Assembly (NCBI GenBank): GCA_008360975.2
Contig: CM039210.1
Location: 5,892,293 to 5,956,292, forward strand
Length of the DNA: 64,000 nt
Source of the DNA: Lichenostomus cassidix
Taxonomy: Eukaryota; Chordata; Aves; Passeriformes; Meliphagidae
Direction: 5' to 3'
The notes under the pieces are model-generated. The model saw only the letters and a list, made by a program, of their open reading frames with translations. It was not told the DNA's origin and made no database searches. Made by a program: the position numbers and the translations under genes. Of the stretch, positions 31,340 to 40,949 are shown in pieces. Position 1 is the stretch's first letter; each line of letters starts with the position of its first letter.

Positions 31340-32924
31340 GGAGAAGTTGTGTTTCTGTGCCGATCACCTCTGAGGCGGCTTGGACTCCTTCGTAAGCTGC
31401 CAAGATTTCTTTCTCGGTGGGAGTGTAGTTGACTTCAGACCCTCTGTAACTTCGACTCAAGAATCCCAGTGGTCGACCTCGGGTCTCACCAGGCACCTTC
31501 TGCCAAAGGCTCCAGGACAGACCATGGCTCCCAGCTGCAGAGTAAAGCACATTCTTTACCTCTGGTCCTGTCCTGACTGGGCCAAGGGCTACCGCATGAG
31601 CGATCTCCTGTTTGATCTGGGTGAAGGCTTGCTGCTGTTCAGGGCCCCAGTGGAAATCGTTCTTCTTGCGGGTTATGAGGTAGAGAGGACTCACAATCTG
31701 GCTGTACTCAGGGATGTGCATTCCCCAAAAGCCTATGGCGCCTAGGAAAGCTTGTGTCTCCTTCTTGTTGGTTGGTGGAGACATCGCAATGATCTTATTG
31801 ATGACCTCAGAAGGAATCTGACGCCGTCCATCTTGCCACTTTACTCCCAGGAACTGGATCTCTCGGGCAGGTCCCTTGACTTTGCTCTTCTTGATGGCGA
31901 AACCAGCTTCCAGGAGAATTTTGATGATTTTCTCTCCTTTCCCAAATACTTCCGTTGCTGTGTCCCCCCACACAATGATGTCATCAATATACTGCAGATG
32001 TTCTGGAGCCTCACCCTTTTCCAGTGCAGCCTTGATCAGTCCATGGCAGATGGTGGGACTGTGCTTCCACCCCTGGGGCAGTCGGTTCCACGTGTACTGC
32101 ACACCTCTCCAGGTGAAAGCAAACTGAGGCCTGCACTCTGCTGCCAGAGGAATGGAGAAAAAGGCATTGGCAATATCAATGGTCGCATACCACTTTGCTG
32201 CTTTGGATTCCAGCTCATACTGAAGTTCCAACATGTCCGGTACAGCAGCACTCAGTGGTGGTGTGACTTCATTCAGGCCACGGTAAACCACTGTCAGTCT
32301 CCATTCTTCACTGGACTTACGCACCGGCCATATAGGGCTGTTAAAGGGTGAGTGAGCCTTGCTGACCACCCCTTGGCTCTCCAGATCCCGAATCATCTTA
32401 TGGATGGGGGCCACAGAGTCTCTGTCAGTGCGGTAGTGCCGGCGATGCACTGTTGCTGTAGCAATTGGTACCCGCTGTTCTTCAATTCTCAGTAGTCCTA
32501 CAGCAGACGGGTTATCTGAGAGACCGGGCAGGGTACTCAGTTGTCTTATGTCTTCCGTCTCTACGGCTGCTATCCCAAAAGCCCAGCGATGTCCCTTTGG
32601 GTCTTTGAAATATCCACTCCTGAGATAATCTATGCCGAGGATGCATGGGGCGTCTGGACCGGTCACAATGGGGTGTTTCTGCCACTCATTCCCAGTTAAA
32701 CTCACTTCAGCTTCCAGTACAGTCAGCTGCTGGGATCCTCCTGTCACCCCAGAAATAGAAATGGATTCGGTCCCCACATACCTGGATGGCATCAGGGTGC
32801 ACTGAGCGCCGGTGTCAACCAAAGCCGTATATCTTTGTGGGTCAGACGTGCCAGGCCATCGGATCCACACAGTCCAATAGATCCGGTTATCCCTTTCCTC
32901 TACCTGGCTAGAGGCAGGGCTCCT
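31269..32924 (-). CDS. pol: ERVL protease and reverse transcriptase
   Basis: Protease active site ALVDTGAQCTLMP is near the N-terminus. RT follows with TIDIANAFFSIPL, LPQGWKHSPTICHGL and QYIDDIIVWG (YIDD at 294-297 counted from 32870). One oddity is VVYRGLN where an Asp is usual before YRxLN. The frame is the same as gag: after the gag TAG at 32925-32927, 18 sense codons lead into the protease region with no further stop. So Gag-Pol could be made by stop-codon readthrough. The frame ends at 31269 after a frameshift. Confidence 0.88.
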   Translation of the reverse strand, partial: RSPASSQVEERDNRIYWTVWIRWPGTSDPQRYTALVDTGAQCTLMPSRYVGTESISISGVTGGSQQLTVLEAEVSLTGNEWQKHPIVTGPDAPCILGIDYLRSGYFKDPKGHRWAFGIAAVETEDIRQLSTLPGLSDNPSAVGLLRIEEQRVPIATATVHRRHYRTDRDSVAPIHKMIRDLESQGVVSKAHSPFNSPIWPVRKSSEEWRLTVVYRGLNEVTPPLSAAVPDMLELQYELESKAAKWYATIDIANAFFSIPLAAECRPQFAFTWRGVQYTWNRLPQGWKHSPTICHGLIKAALEKGEAPEHLQYIDDIIVWGDTATEVFGKGEKIIKILLEAGFAIKKSKVKGPAREIQFLGVKWQDGRRQIPSEVINKIIAMSPPTNKKETQAFLGAIGFWGMHIPEYSQIVSPLYLITRKKNDFHWGPEQQQAFTQIKQEIAHAVALGPVRTGPEVKNVLYSAAGSHGLSWSLWQKVPGETRGRPLGFLSRSYRGSEVNYTPTEKEILAAYEGVQAASEVIGTETQLLLAPRLPVLGWMFKGRVSLYPPCH

Positions 32925-34568
32925 CTAATCCTGTTTTTGGTGCACGATGTTCTTCTCCTGTAAATGTGTTCCTGAGGTTCCTTCAAGAGGATCAGTCATA
33001 TTATCATTTCCATTCTGTCGGGGGTTCTGTCCACAAGAGACTGGGGCAGTGTTGTACCTAGATGAGCCTCCTGAAGTGGATGTTTCTGTTTTCAATTCAC
33101 GTACCCGGGCTGCTAAGGTGGAGGTGGGTTTCCTATCCCACTTCCTCATGTCTTCCCCATGCTCTTGAAGGAAAAACCAGAGGTCACGTCGTGGAGTTTG
33201 TTTTCTTTCCCTGACTGGAGTACGTCTGCTCCTGATGGCAGAGACTCGGGTTGGTTTCGGTGTGACATGGAAAAGTCCTTCTTTGAACTCTTTCCTTAGT
33301 TTCTGGAGGCTCTCTTCAATCAAGCTCCGGACTTGCTCGGCCAGGTTTGTTTCTACTGATGAGACCTGAGTGCGTAGTGGAGCAGTGACAGTGTCCTCAT
33401 AAATTCTCAGTTTGTTTGTTAACACGCCCACCTGGTCTTCGCCTTCCCTCCACTGCAGTGTTGCCAGGTAACGAGAGTATATCTCTGGTCCGAGCCGCGC
33501 GAATCTTAGCCACATTTGTGAAGTGCATCGGACGTTATCTGGGCTCTTGGGGAATCTCTCGTTGTCTGAGAAAATGATCTCTAGCACGGCCAATTCCCTC
33601 AGGCATCGGATACCTTGTTCTATGGTGTTCCATTTTCTTTGGTGCATCTGGAGGTCTTCTTTGCACAGGTATCTGTCCCGTACACTCAGCAGCAATCGCC
33701 GCCAGAGGCTGAGAGTTTCCTGGGTTTTCCCAATCCCCTGGTCAATGACCACATCCTGAGACAGGGATCCCCGTTGTCTGGCCTCACTTCCATCCAGAAT
33801 AGTGTCATTAGCTGCGGCGTCCCAGATACGGAGCAGCCAGGTCAAGATGGACTCATTCGCCTGCCGGGTGAATTCCCTCCGTAGGTCACGCAGCTCCCCC
33901 AGGGATAGAGAGCGAGTGATGATCTCCGGCTCTGTCTCTTCTGCTTGGTGAGATGGTCCTGCCGCATCCTCATCAGTCGCTGTGCGGACTGACTTGCTCT
34001 TGGATTTCTTTTTCTGGACGGGGGCAACCGCTACTGGCTTTGGCTGTTCTGATTCGGCAATGGTCTGTGTTGAGACATTGACTGCTCCTTTGGTTCTTTT
34101 CCTCTTGCCTGCTGACTTGCTTCGTTTCTCCTCCTCAAGAAGACAAAGTATTGTTCTGTTCTTCAGCATGAGGTAAACGGTGCTGGTCAAAGAAAACAGA
34201 ACTAACAAAAAGATTATGCCATCCCTAGCATCCAGAGAGAACTCAATGTTGTCAAAAATGGCTGTGCCTGACCTGAAAGGCTGGAAGAAACCGCTCTCTC
34301 CTCCTAGCCCCAGAGGGTGGGTGCGATTGCTGATGAGATCCCAGACGAAGCAGCTCAGGTTAGGCCAGGCAGACAAAGTCGAGTATATATAACGAATGGT
34401 GTTCATCGCCTCACAGGTAACCATGCCATAGGCATAATAAACCAATAAAGCAATTCTCATGCCATTCCCTGGTCGCAACAGGAGCAATACGACGGGCAGA
34501 TAGTATCCCATTTGAGGAAAAATATAGAGAGCGAGATATAGTACCCATATAGATAGGCTGAGCATCAT
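32925..34568 (-). CDS. gag: ERVL Gag, uninterrupted
   Basis: I place the start at the ATG at 34568 (context ACCATGATG), the first after the PBS; the open frame extends upstream into the LTR but that is chance. About 547 codons. The N-terminus has hydrophobic segments at roughly residues 2-17, 22-32, 38-52 and 117-134, suggesting a multipass membrane region. A basic Lys/Arg-rich stretch follows (about 147-162). The central helical part carries ELRDLRREFTRQANESILTW, in the place of a capsid. There is no zinc knuckle. It ends in a TAG in frame with pol. Confidence 0.85.
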   Translation of the reverse strand: MMLSLSIWVLYLALYIFPQMGYYLPVVLLLLRPGNGMRIALLVYYAYGMVTCEAMNTIRYIYSTLSAWPNLSCFVWDLISNRTHPLGLGGESGFFQPFRSGTAIFDNIEFSLDARDGIIFLLVLFSLTSTVYLMLKNRTILCLLEEEKRSKSAGKRKRTKGAVNVSTQTIAESEQPKPVAVAPVQKKKSKSKSVRTATDEDAAGPSHQAEETEPEIITRSLSLGELRDLRREFTRQANESILTWLLRIWDAAANDTILDGSEARQRGSLSQDVVIDQGIGKTQETLSLWRRLLLSVRDRYLCKEDLQMHQRKWNTIEQGIRCLRELAVLEIIFSDNERFPKSPDNVRCTSQMWLRFARLGPEIYSRYLATLQWREGEDQVGVLTNKLRIYEDTVTAPLRTQVSSVETNLAEQVRSLIEESLQKLRKEFKEGLFHVTPKPTRVSAIRSRRTPVRERKQTPRRDLWFFLQEHGEDMRKWDRKPTSTLAARVRELKTETSTSGGSSRYNTAPVSCGQNPRQNGNDNMTDPLEGTSGTHLQEKNIVHQKQD

Positions 34569-34600
34569 GGTGATAGGATTTCTGAGTTTCCCAAGGTCGT

Positions 34601-34618
34601 GCCCCACGTTGGGCGCCA
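34601..34618 (-). promoter_or_regulatory. tRNA-Lys primer binding site
   Basis: Minus strand TGGCGCCCAACGTGGGGC, five bases after the 5' LTR end. It is the known complement of the tRNA-Lys(1,2) 3' end. Confidence 0.9.
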
Positions 34619-34623
34619 AAATA

Positions 34624-35134
34624 TGTATTGGTTTGAAAACAAACCAGTGGGAGATCACAAGTCAAGATTGAAATTAAAAATAAGTGAAATAATACAAGGA
34701 AAAGCACTGACAAAGTCAGATACAACCTAACACCCTGTTAGGGTGGTAGTAGCAGTCCAACTAAAGTAGTCCAGTTGAAGCGGTGATCCTGTGAAGGTCT
34801 AGTCTCCAGCTGAAGATCCAGTGGTAGCTCTGGTCCTCTGGGAACCCAGTAGACAGGGCTACCTCAGGCAGTTCCAGGGCCAGGTTATATCCAGGTGGGA
34901 ACACCTGGCTCCTCCCTCCTGGGCAGAGCATCCCACAATGGGATGAGATAAGTCCATGAGTCACACGGTGGGTCCCTGATGGCTCATTGCCTGTCATGCG
35001 GGGTGGGTCGTTAGCAAGTGATAATAGCTAACGGATGGCCCATTGCCTGTCATCCGGAGTGGGTGATAGCAGCTAATGGCCCACAGCTGGTGGTAATAGA
35101 ATACTTAACTACATCAATATTGCAACCTAGGACA
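34624..35134 (-). repeat. 5' LTR of the ERVL provirus
   Basis: 511 bp, same ends as 29245-29755, about 99% identical by eye; adjacent TSD ATATC at 35135-35139. Confidence 0.92.
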
Positions 35135-35139
35135 ATATC

Positions 35140-35399
35140 AAAAGGGTTTAAGTACAGTGATTGCCCAGAAAAGTTGCTAAAAGTGAAACCATCTCATAAA
35201 ATATGATCTTTCCAGTAAATCCTGCAGAAATTCAACCCTCTAGAGTTCCATGTTGCTGCTATTTCATTTAGGACTCAGTTGTTTGCTTGCATATTGTTCA
35301 TTGATATTGAACTGCTGTATGCAAAATTTCAGTAGCTTTCTTGTAATGATGGAGTCAAAATGAGTTAAATTTAGCTGTATCTGAAACTTTTAGAGGAAC
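35140..35399. other. Unclassified sequence after the ERVL provirus
   Basis: Continues, after removal of the provirus, from the RT remnant at 28363-29244. No gene recognised. Confidence 0.3.
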
Positions 35400-35700
35400 A
35401 CTCTCAACTTTGAATATAGTTTTGTCAAATTTAATTGATGTTAAGTTTAAGGTCTGCTGCTTTTAAGCTCTGTTAAGTTTAAGTTCTACTAGGGCTACAT
35501 CTGTTAAATTTAAGTGTTGTTCAGTTTAAGGTTTATTAATTTTAAGTTCTGTTAAGTTTAAGTTCTATTAATATTAATTTCTCTTAAGTTTGAGTGATGT
35601 TAACTTTAAGTTCTGTTAGGTTTAATTCCTGTTAAATTTAAGTGATGTTGAATTTAAGTGAAGCTAAGTTTAACTTCTTTTCAAATATGCTCATTTAAAT
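35400..35700 (+). repeat. AT-rich imperfect repeat array, copy d
   Basis: Phrases such as TTAAGTTCTGTTAAGTTTAAG recur irregularly. Counterpart of 11230-11560 and 19480-19800. Confidence 0.7.
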
Positions 35701-36221
35701 TAAAAAATATAAAGTTCTTCTGTTATAGAGATAAGATGGACGCAATTGAAGCAATTATGATGGAGAATTGGTAAGCAACTGTTTAACACCATAAACTAAT
35801 AGGTTGTAAAAATGTGTGAAGATACGGCTTATTAGATCCTTAATATCACCAAAAATTCTATGGGTGTAAATTATCTACGTTGGTTAATTACTATAACTAT
35901 TCATAACAATCTCTGCAGTTTTATCTTCCATAGGTAGCACAGAAGAATGAGTAACAATTCAAAATTATGGATATTTTTAATTGTAAGGTGCTTAGTGTTT
36001 TCTTTCTTGCTTTTCTTTTGCTTTATTGTTGTATATGCATAGATGTGTGGAAAAATATAATCTCAGTTTTTTAGAACAGTTACTGTTGCTGTATTTACAA
36101 TTCTGAATATGTTGTTAATGTCATAACGTCAATTCACAGAGCTTTTATAAAGGGAATTATTCAGAAGATATTATTTGATGTTACACATATGCATTCCTTT
36201 GGTTGTTTGCAGTTTGTTCAT

Positions 36222-36630
36222 GGTACCATTGCTTGTTTAGCTAAAATTAGATTATAAAGCAGGCTGCTTTAGAAACTTTCACATAATCTTATGTAGTTAT
36301 CTGCAAGAAATGTATCATTTTAAGAAACTTTCCCAACTGAGATTAATAAAGGCTTGTTTGCAGAATATTTTAGGGAATGCCTCCCAGATGAGGCCTAGGC
36401 TGTGGCCAAGCCCTGGCCCTGGCTGGTCAGAAAGTATGCCAACAGATCCAGGTGTTTCTGCACTAAAAATGTGATCTAGTCACTTTGACATGATCTAGTC
36501 ACTTTGACTTGCTGATTTGGGCTTATATAAGCTGGACCCCCTTTCGGGGTAAACTTGGAAGCCTTGCCCTGGAAAGGTTCTCCAGCTCCTGCCTGTGAAA
36601 TGGGGTTTCCCAGTGATTGCAGACTCTGGA
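36222..36630 (+). other. Conserved non-coding module, copy d
   Basis: The longest uninterrupted copy. Landmarks are TAGTTATCTGCAAG, GGCCTAGGCTGTGGCCAAGC, CCAGGTGTTTCTGCACT and GTAAACTTGGAAGCCTTG. A short duplication (TGATCTAGTCACTTTGAC) lies near 36470-36505. 35701-36221 and 36631-37090 show no gene. Confidence 0.75.
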
Positions 36631-37089
36631 TAACGGTAAAGTATTTAGGCAGTTGATGATGTATCTTTCTAAATCACTATCCTTTTTCTCGTGTAGTAAT
36701 GATTACATGTATTACCTTGCTTATTTTTGCTTGGTGCTAAAGTTGAGCACGCAGTGAGCTTATTGTTTTCTTACATATATTGTTTTACTTTTGTGTTGCT
36801 TTAATGTTCATAGTAAGAAAAGTACATGTTACTTAAACAAAAAAAAAGGGAAAGGGTATGCATGTGTTCTAATTGCCAACAAGAAGGACCTTTACAGCTT
36901 TACTATGAGACTCCATAGCTTGTGCTGTTTCTTTTGCTGCTGATTTCTTAGGGAAAACCTCATTTCATGTACCATCTCACAAATTCCTTCAGGCTCTGGT
37001 CTCTCTCCTACTAAGTGTTAACTCCTTTGTCATCTCAGCCCCAATTCCAAATACCATAACTGTGTTTATTGTTCATTGTTCTATTGACT

Positions 37090-37350
37090 TATTTTCAGAC
37101 CTTTTAGACGCCACCGCATACACCAGTGAATCTTCAAAGGACGTTCATTGCCACCTTCTCCGTGCATCTGTGACAATGGGTCAGCCATAAAAAATTCACA
37201 TTTGTAATGGCCCTGCTTATCAGTCTAATTCTGTTGCTATATTTTTACAGACCTGGGGTGTTTGCCACTCCTTTGGAATCGCCCACAACCCCTCCTCTCA
37301 GGGGCTTGTGGAACGGATGAATTGCACACTCCTACATCGGCGTGAGGAAC
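37090..37350 (+). pseudogene. Integrase core remnant, class II type
   Basis: ATAYTSESSK (about 37113-37142) and, after about 110 bp of non-coding sequence, TWGVCHSFGIAHNPSSQGLV plus ERMN (37252-37324) are parts of a retroviral integrase core around the second Asp and the catalytic Glu. The sequence between them ends in CTAATTCTGTTGCTATATTTTTACAG, laid out like a splice acceptor. Upstream integrase and RT are missing. Confidence 0.65.
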
Positions 37351-38182
37351 TATGGATTCCTGTGAATCTTACATGGGAATGGGAAGGAGAATCGGGAGTC
37401 GTCTATCTAAAATGCTTGTTTTTAAGGAGTCCAAATGAACTAAGAGATTTATTGCTTGGCTTATTGCCTACTATTGCTATTGCTGACTTAACAGAATCAG
37501 TAAAAAGAGCTCATAAAGTTAGTTCTGTAATGAGCAATTTCACAGAGGAGCTACAAATGCATGCAGCAATTGATCAAAAATACTGTCACACTTAAATGCC
37601 CTTGAGGCTGCTTTGCTATGGGTAGGAGAAAAACAAGATGCCCTAAATACTCACTTATGCCTTCACTGTGATTGGCAACACATTGATGCTAACACGTGCG
37701 TAACCCCTGTAGAACAGAACAGCTCTGAAACTTCCTGGGATAAGGTGAAGGCTCATCTAAAAGGGGCATTTTCTATAAATATGGATAAAAACATAAATAC
37801 AATAAGAGATAGCATTAGAAAACAATCTCAAAAGCTTCAAACCATGTCTGCACAGAGCTTCTACAATACACTCGCTAACAGCTTTACCTGGCTTGACCCG
37901 AAAACTTGGTTTGAGGGACTGAATTTACACATATGGCTATTTGGCGCTCTGGGGACGGGTCTCTTTCTTATTCTCATTACAGGACTTCTTTGCCTCTGGA
38001 AATTGTTCCGAGTCAGCAAAAAGGCAGAAGCAAACGTGATGGCTGCCTTTGTGATCAATTCCTACAGAATCCTGACAAAAGAGAGCAGAGGTTTTTGTTT
38101 GTTATTTTTCAAGCTTCTGCACAGGTTACCAAAGCTATGCCAAGTCTCCGGTCAATTCCAACTTTATTCAAACTCCCTTTGA
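37351..38182 (+). pseudogene. env TM, betaretrovirus-like, joined to integrase by a deletion
   Basis: Directly after the integrase Glu region comes LWIPVNLTWEWEGESG and the TM ectodomain: LLLGLLPTIAIADLTESVKR, a heptad-rich stretch, and NALEAALLWVGEKQDALNTH with a Cys pair (LCLHCDW). An anchor follows (WLFGALGTGLFLILITGLLC) and a long tail. SU is absent, so a deletion fused integrase to TM. One frameshift lies near 37585. The second frame (37613-38182) is otherwise open. Confidence 0.7.
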
Positions 38183-38313
38183 ACTACTTGCTTACTTTAG
38201 GAGTTAAAAGATACAGCATAGGTGGGTGCAGATCAACTGCACTAGGGAAAAGGCATTATCACTACCTCACCACCAAATCATCTTAACCAAGTGGGAATCC
38301 TGGCACCATATCT

Positions 38314-39180
38314 GTGTCAGCACCACCTTATGTGGATGATGCAAGGACTGAGACCCCAATCTGGAGTTCTGGTGTTCTACCTCCATTGGCACCACCCTAT
38401 GAGATCACGGTGACTAAGCCCCAAGGCTGGAAACACAATACTCTGGTTGCAGGGATTGGGACTAAGTCCCAAAGCTGGAATCTTGTCTTTCTGCTTGCTC
38501 CGGCACAGCCCTATCTTTTACATACGATTTCAACACTGTCTAGTTTTCCTCCTATAGGGGTCTATCCTATGATTTCTACTGTTTTATCAAATCCAGCTGC
38601 AATACAACCAGGGAGAGCAACGGGAACAGCACCACCTTTGCTCCAAGCATATACCAGGCACCCTTGAAATTCAAATGATTTAGCAATGTCAGATGCCAAG
38701 GTTGAGGGAAGACACTGAGAAATGTGCTCAACTATTCTTTAATATATGCACTAGGTGTAACCCAAACTGGGGGGATGCTCAAGAGCTTTTGAAAGAACTA
38801 TCCCATCCAGATGAAAGGGAAAAAATAATTAATAAGGATACAGAACTGGCTCAGCAGGCACGAGGAAATAGGAACCCCTGGCCTCTGAATGACCAGAATT
38901 GGGATTATAATACTGGCAGGGTCAGGATTATAATACAGGGCAGGGCCACTTGTCAGACAGGACTTCAAAACCTGGTTGAAGCAATAAGATTGTGTAGGGA
39001 ATGAGGGGTTAACTGGATTAAAGTACAAAAAGGTAGACAGAGAATGGATGAACATCCCAGCGATTTCTGGGGCCATCTTTGGCATATTTTACTAAAATAT
39101 AGGGGAATGACATGACAAAGCTTTGATGATACACTTGCAGTTAGTGTCTTTGTAGATCAGGTAGCTCCTGACATCTAGAA
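38314..39180 (+). pseudogene. Class I ERV capsid remnant
   Basis: 38314-38667 is Pro-rich and ends gag-like. 38693-39004 reads LREDTEKCAQLFFNICTRCN, PNWGDAQELLKELSHPDERE and LVEAIRLCRE, a capsid. Past a stop, WIKVQKGRQRMDEHPSDFWG continues capsid in another frame. The order env TM then gag shows that two ERVs are joined at 38183-38313. Confidence 0.65.
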
Positions 39181-39276
39181 ATATTTTAAGGACCACATGC
39201 CCAGGTGGCAGGGAGATGCCAGGGTGACAGAGAGAAAGCCCACAGATTGATTTAAAAGATTTTCCTCACATAACCC

Positions 39277-40079
39277 TGTCACGGTCCACTCATAAGCAGA
39301 CATGTGATGGTTCATACCAGCTACGATCTCAGAGTGCAAAAAGAAAAGAAAACACAAAATGCAACAAGTCAAGGGAGTTAAATTTCAATCCAAGGGGGAA
39401 CTTTATTAATTTGGCCTGTAAAGCGGCCTGCGATAGAGAGAGAAAGAGAGAAAATTGGGAAAAGATGGGGAGGAAAGGGAAGGAAAGGGGGCTATAGCTA
39501 CCACCATGGGTCCACAGACGTCCGGCGTCCCTGGGGTCCCGTCCAGTCAGCGTTCCTTGGCCTCTGCAAAGATTGATGTGATCTTTCGGTGGGGAAGATC
39601 TTTGGAGTTCAGCCACTCCAGAACTGTCTTTTATGCTAGTCCATACACCTGGTCCCTCCTTGCCAGCCACCTTTGCTCCCCCTTAATGCTTGTGGAGATT
39701 TGCCAAACTTCACTTGGCAGGGTCAAGGGAGGAGTGTCCGAGGCATGGTCAGCAGGTTTTTCACAATGGGTGTCAGGGCAACGGGTGCAAAGCCTTCATC
39801 ACATACCCGCTTTGGCAGGCACAAGGCCTTTGTTCTGTATCAACTCAGGCAGGTGCAAAGTCTTCGTTCTGTGCCACCTTAGGCAGGTACAAAGCATTCG
39901 CTCCGTATCAGCTTTGGGTAGGCACAAAGCATTTGTTCCATACTACCTTAGGTGGGCACAAAGCATTCGCTCCGTACCAGCTTTAGGTAAGTACAAAGCA
40001 TTCTCTGCGTAAGTCCTGCACCTGTAATTTCTGATGAGAAATGTTGAGACAGAACTCGATTCTTGGATCGACCCTTACA
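39277..40079 (-). repeat. Solo LTR (803 bp), TSD AACCC
   Basis: Minus strand TGTAAGGGTCGATCC to TGGACCGTGACA with AACCC at 39272-39276 and 40080-40084. AATAAAGTTCCCC near 39405. Same family as the LTRs at 47854-48657 and 52697-53499. It separates the capsid and RNase H remnants. Confidence 0.92.
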
Positions 40080-40084
40080 AACCC

Positions 40085-40350
40085 AGATCTAGTTCTTTTG
40101 GCATATGGCTCATCCTACTACTTACAAGGACTGGGTGTGCTGTGGTTAGCCAGGGACAAGTAATAGAAACAGAACCACTTCCAGCAAAGATGAGTGCACA
40201 ATGAGCAAAACCAGTAGCCTTGATGCATGCAGCATGTCTGGGAAGAGGGAAACAAGTCAACATCTATATGGATTTTTGGTATGCTGTTGGTGTATGGCAT
40301 GCAATAGGAATGTTATGGAAAGAATGGGTATTTTTCACATCAGCATGGAA
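40085..40350 (+). pseudogene. RNase H remnant of a class I ERV
   Basis: GRGKQVNIYMDFWYAVGVWH, then IGMLWKEWVFFTSA, matches the RNase H region that at 14427-13867 reads WTDSKYAFGVVHVHGALWKE. The catalytic Asp context is mutated. It ends at the LTR starting at 40368. Confidence 0.65.
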
Positions 40351-40367
40351 GAGAGTATGTATCAGCT

Positions 40368-40949
40368 TGTGTTGGGTCTGACTGAGACAGAGTTCATTTT
40401 TCCTTAGCAGCCCTCATAGTGCTGTGCTTTGCATTGGTAGCTGGAAGGGTGTTGATAACACACCAGTGTTTTGGCTACTGCTGAGCAGTGCTGTCTCTCT
40501 AACATTCTCCTCCCCCTCATCAAAGGGATGGGAGTGGGCAAGATCCTGGGAGGGGACGCAACCAGGCCAGCTGACCCAAATTAACCAAAGGGATATTCCA
40601 TACCATATGATGTCAGCTCATATATAAAAGCTAAGGGAGAGAGGATGAATGGGGGGACATTTGTTATTCTACAGTGTTTGCCTTCTGGAGCAACCACTAC
40701 GCATGCTGAAGCCCTGCTTCCCAGGAAGTGTCTGAACATCGCTTGCTGATGGGAAATAGAGATTAACTTTTCCCTTTGCTTATGTGCACGCAAACTTTCA
40801 CTTGTTTTTTTCCTTTGCTTTAGTAAATTGCCTTATCTCAACCTACTAGTGGTTTTCCATCTTATTCTCTCTCCCCTGTCCCACTGGGAAAGGCAGTGAT
40901 AGAGTGGCTTGGTGGGCACTTGGTGCCCAGCCAACATCAACCCTGTACA
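40368..40949 (+). repeat. ERVL-type LTR
   Basis: TGTGTTGGGTCTGACTG to CAACCCTGTACA. TATA box CATATATAAAAGC near 40619. The lay-out resembles 47000-47558 and other avian ERVL LTRs. No matching TSD was found, so the boundaries are tentative. Confidence 0.7.

Larger units (their letters stand above)
29245..35134 (-). mobile_element. Nearly intact ERVL (class III) provirus, TSD ATATC
   Basis: Minus-strand provirus, 5.9 kb, with 511-bp LTRs, tRNA-Lys PBS, gag, protease-RT-RNase H-integrase and no env, ended by perfect 5-bp TSDs ATATC (29240-29244, 35135-35139). Two single-base frameshifts in pol are the only coding breaks I see. The LTRs differ at about five positions by eye (about 1%), so insertion is recent. 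Absence of env is normal for ERVL. Confidence 0.92.

Noticed and set aside
31752..32351. 199-codon plus-strand ORF
   Set aside because: Antisense shadow of the ERVL reverse transcriptase.
39690..40012. 98-185-codon ORFs with repeated CSVS/AFVPYYL-type peptides
   Set aside because: They translate the U3 tandem repeat on the antisense strand; repeat-driven, not a protein gene.
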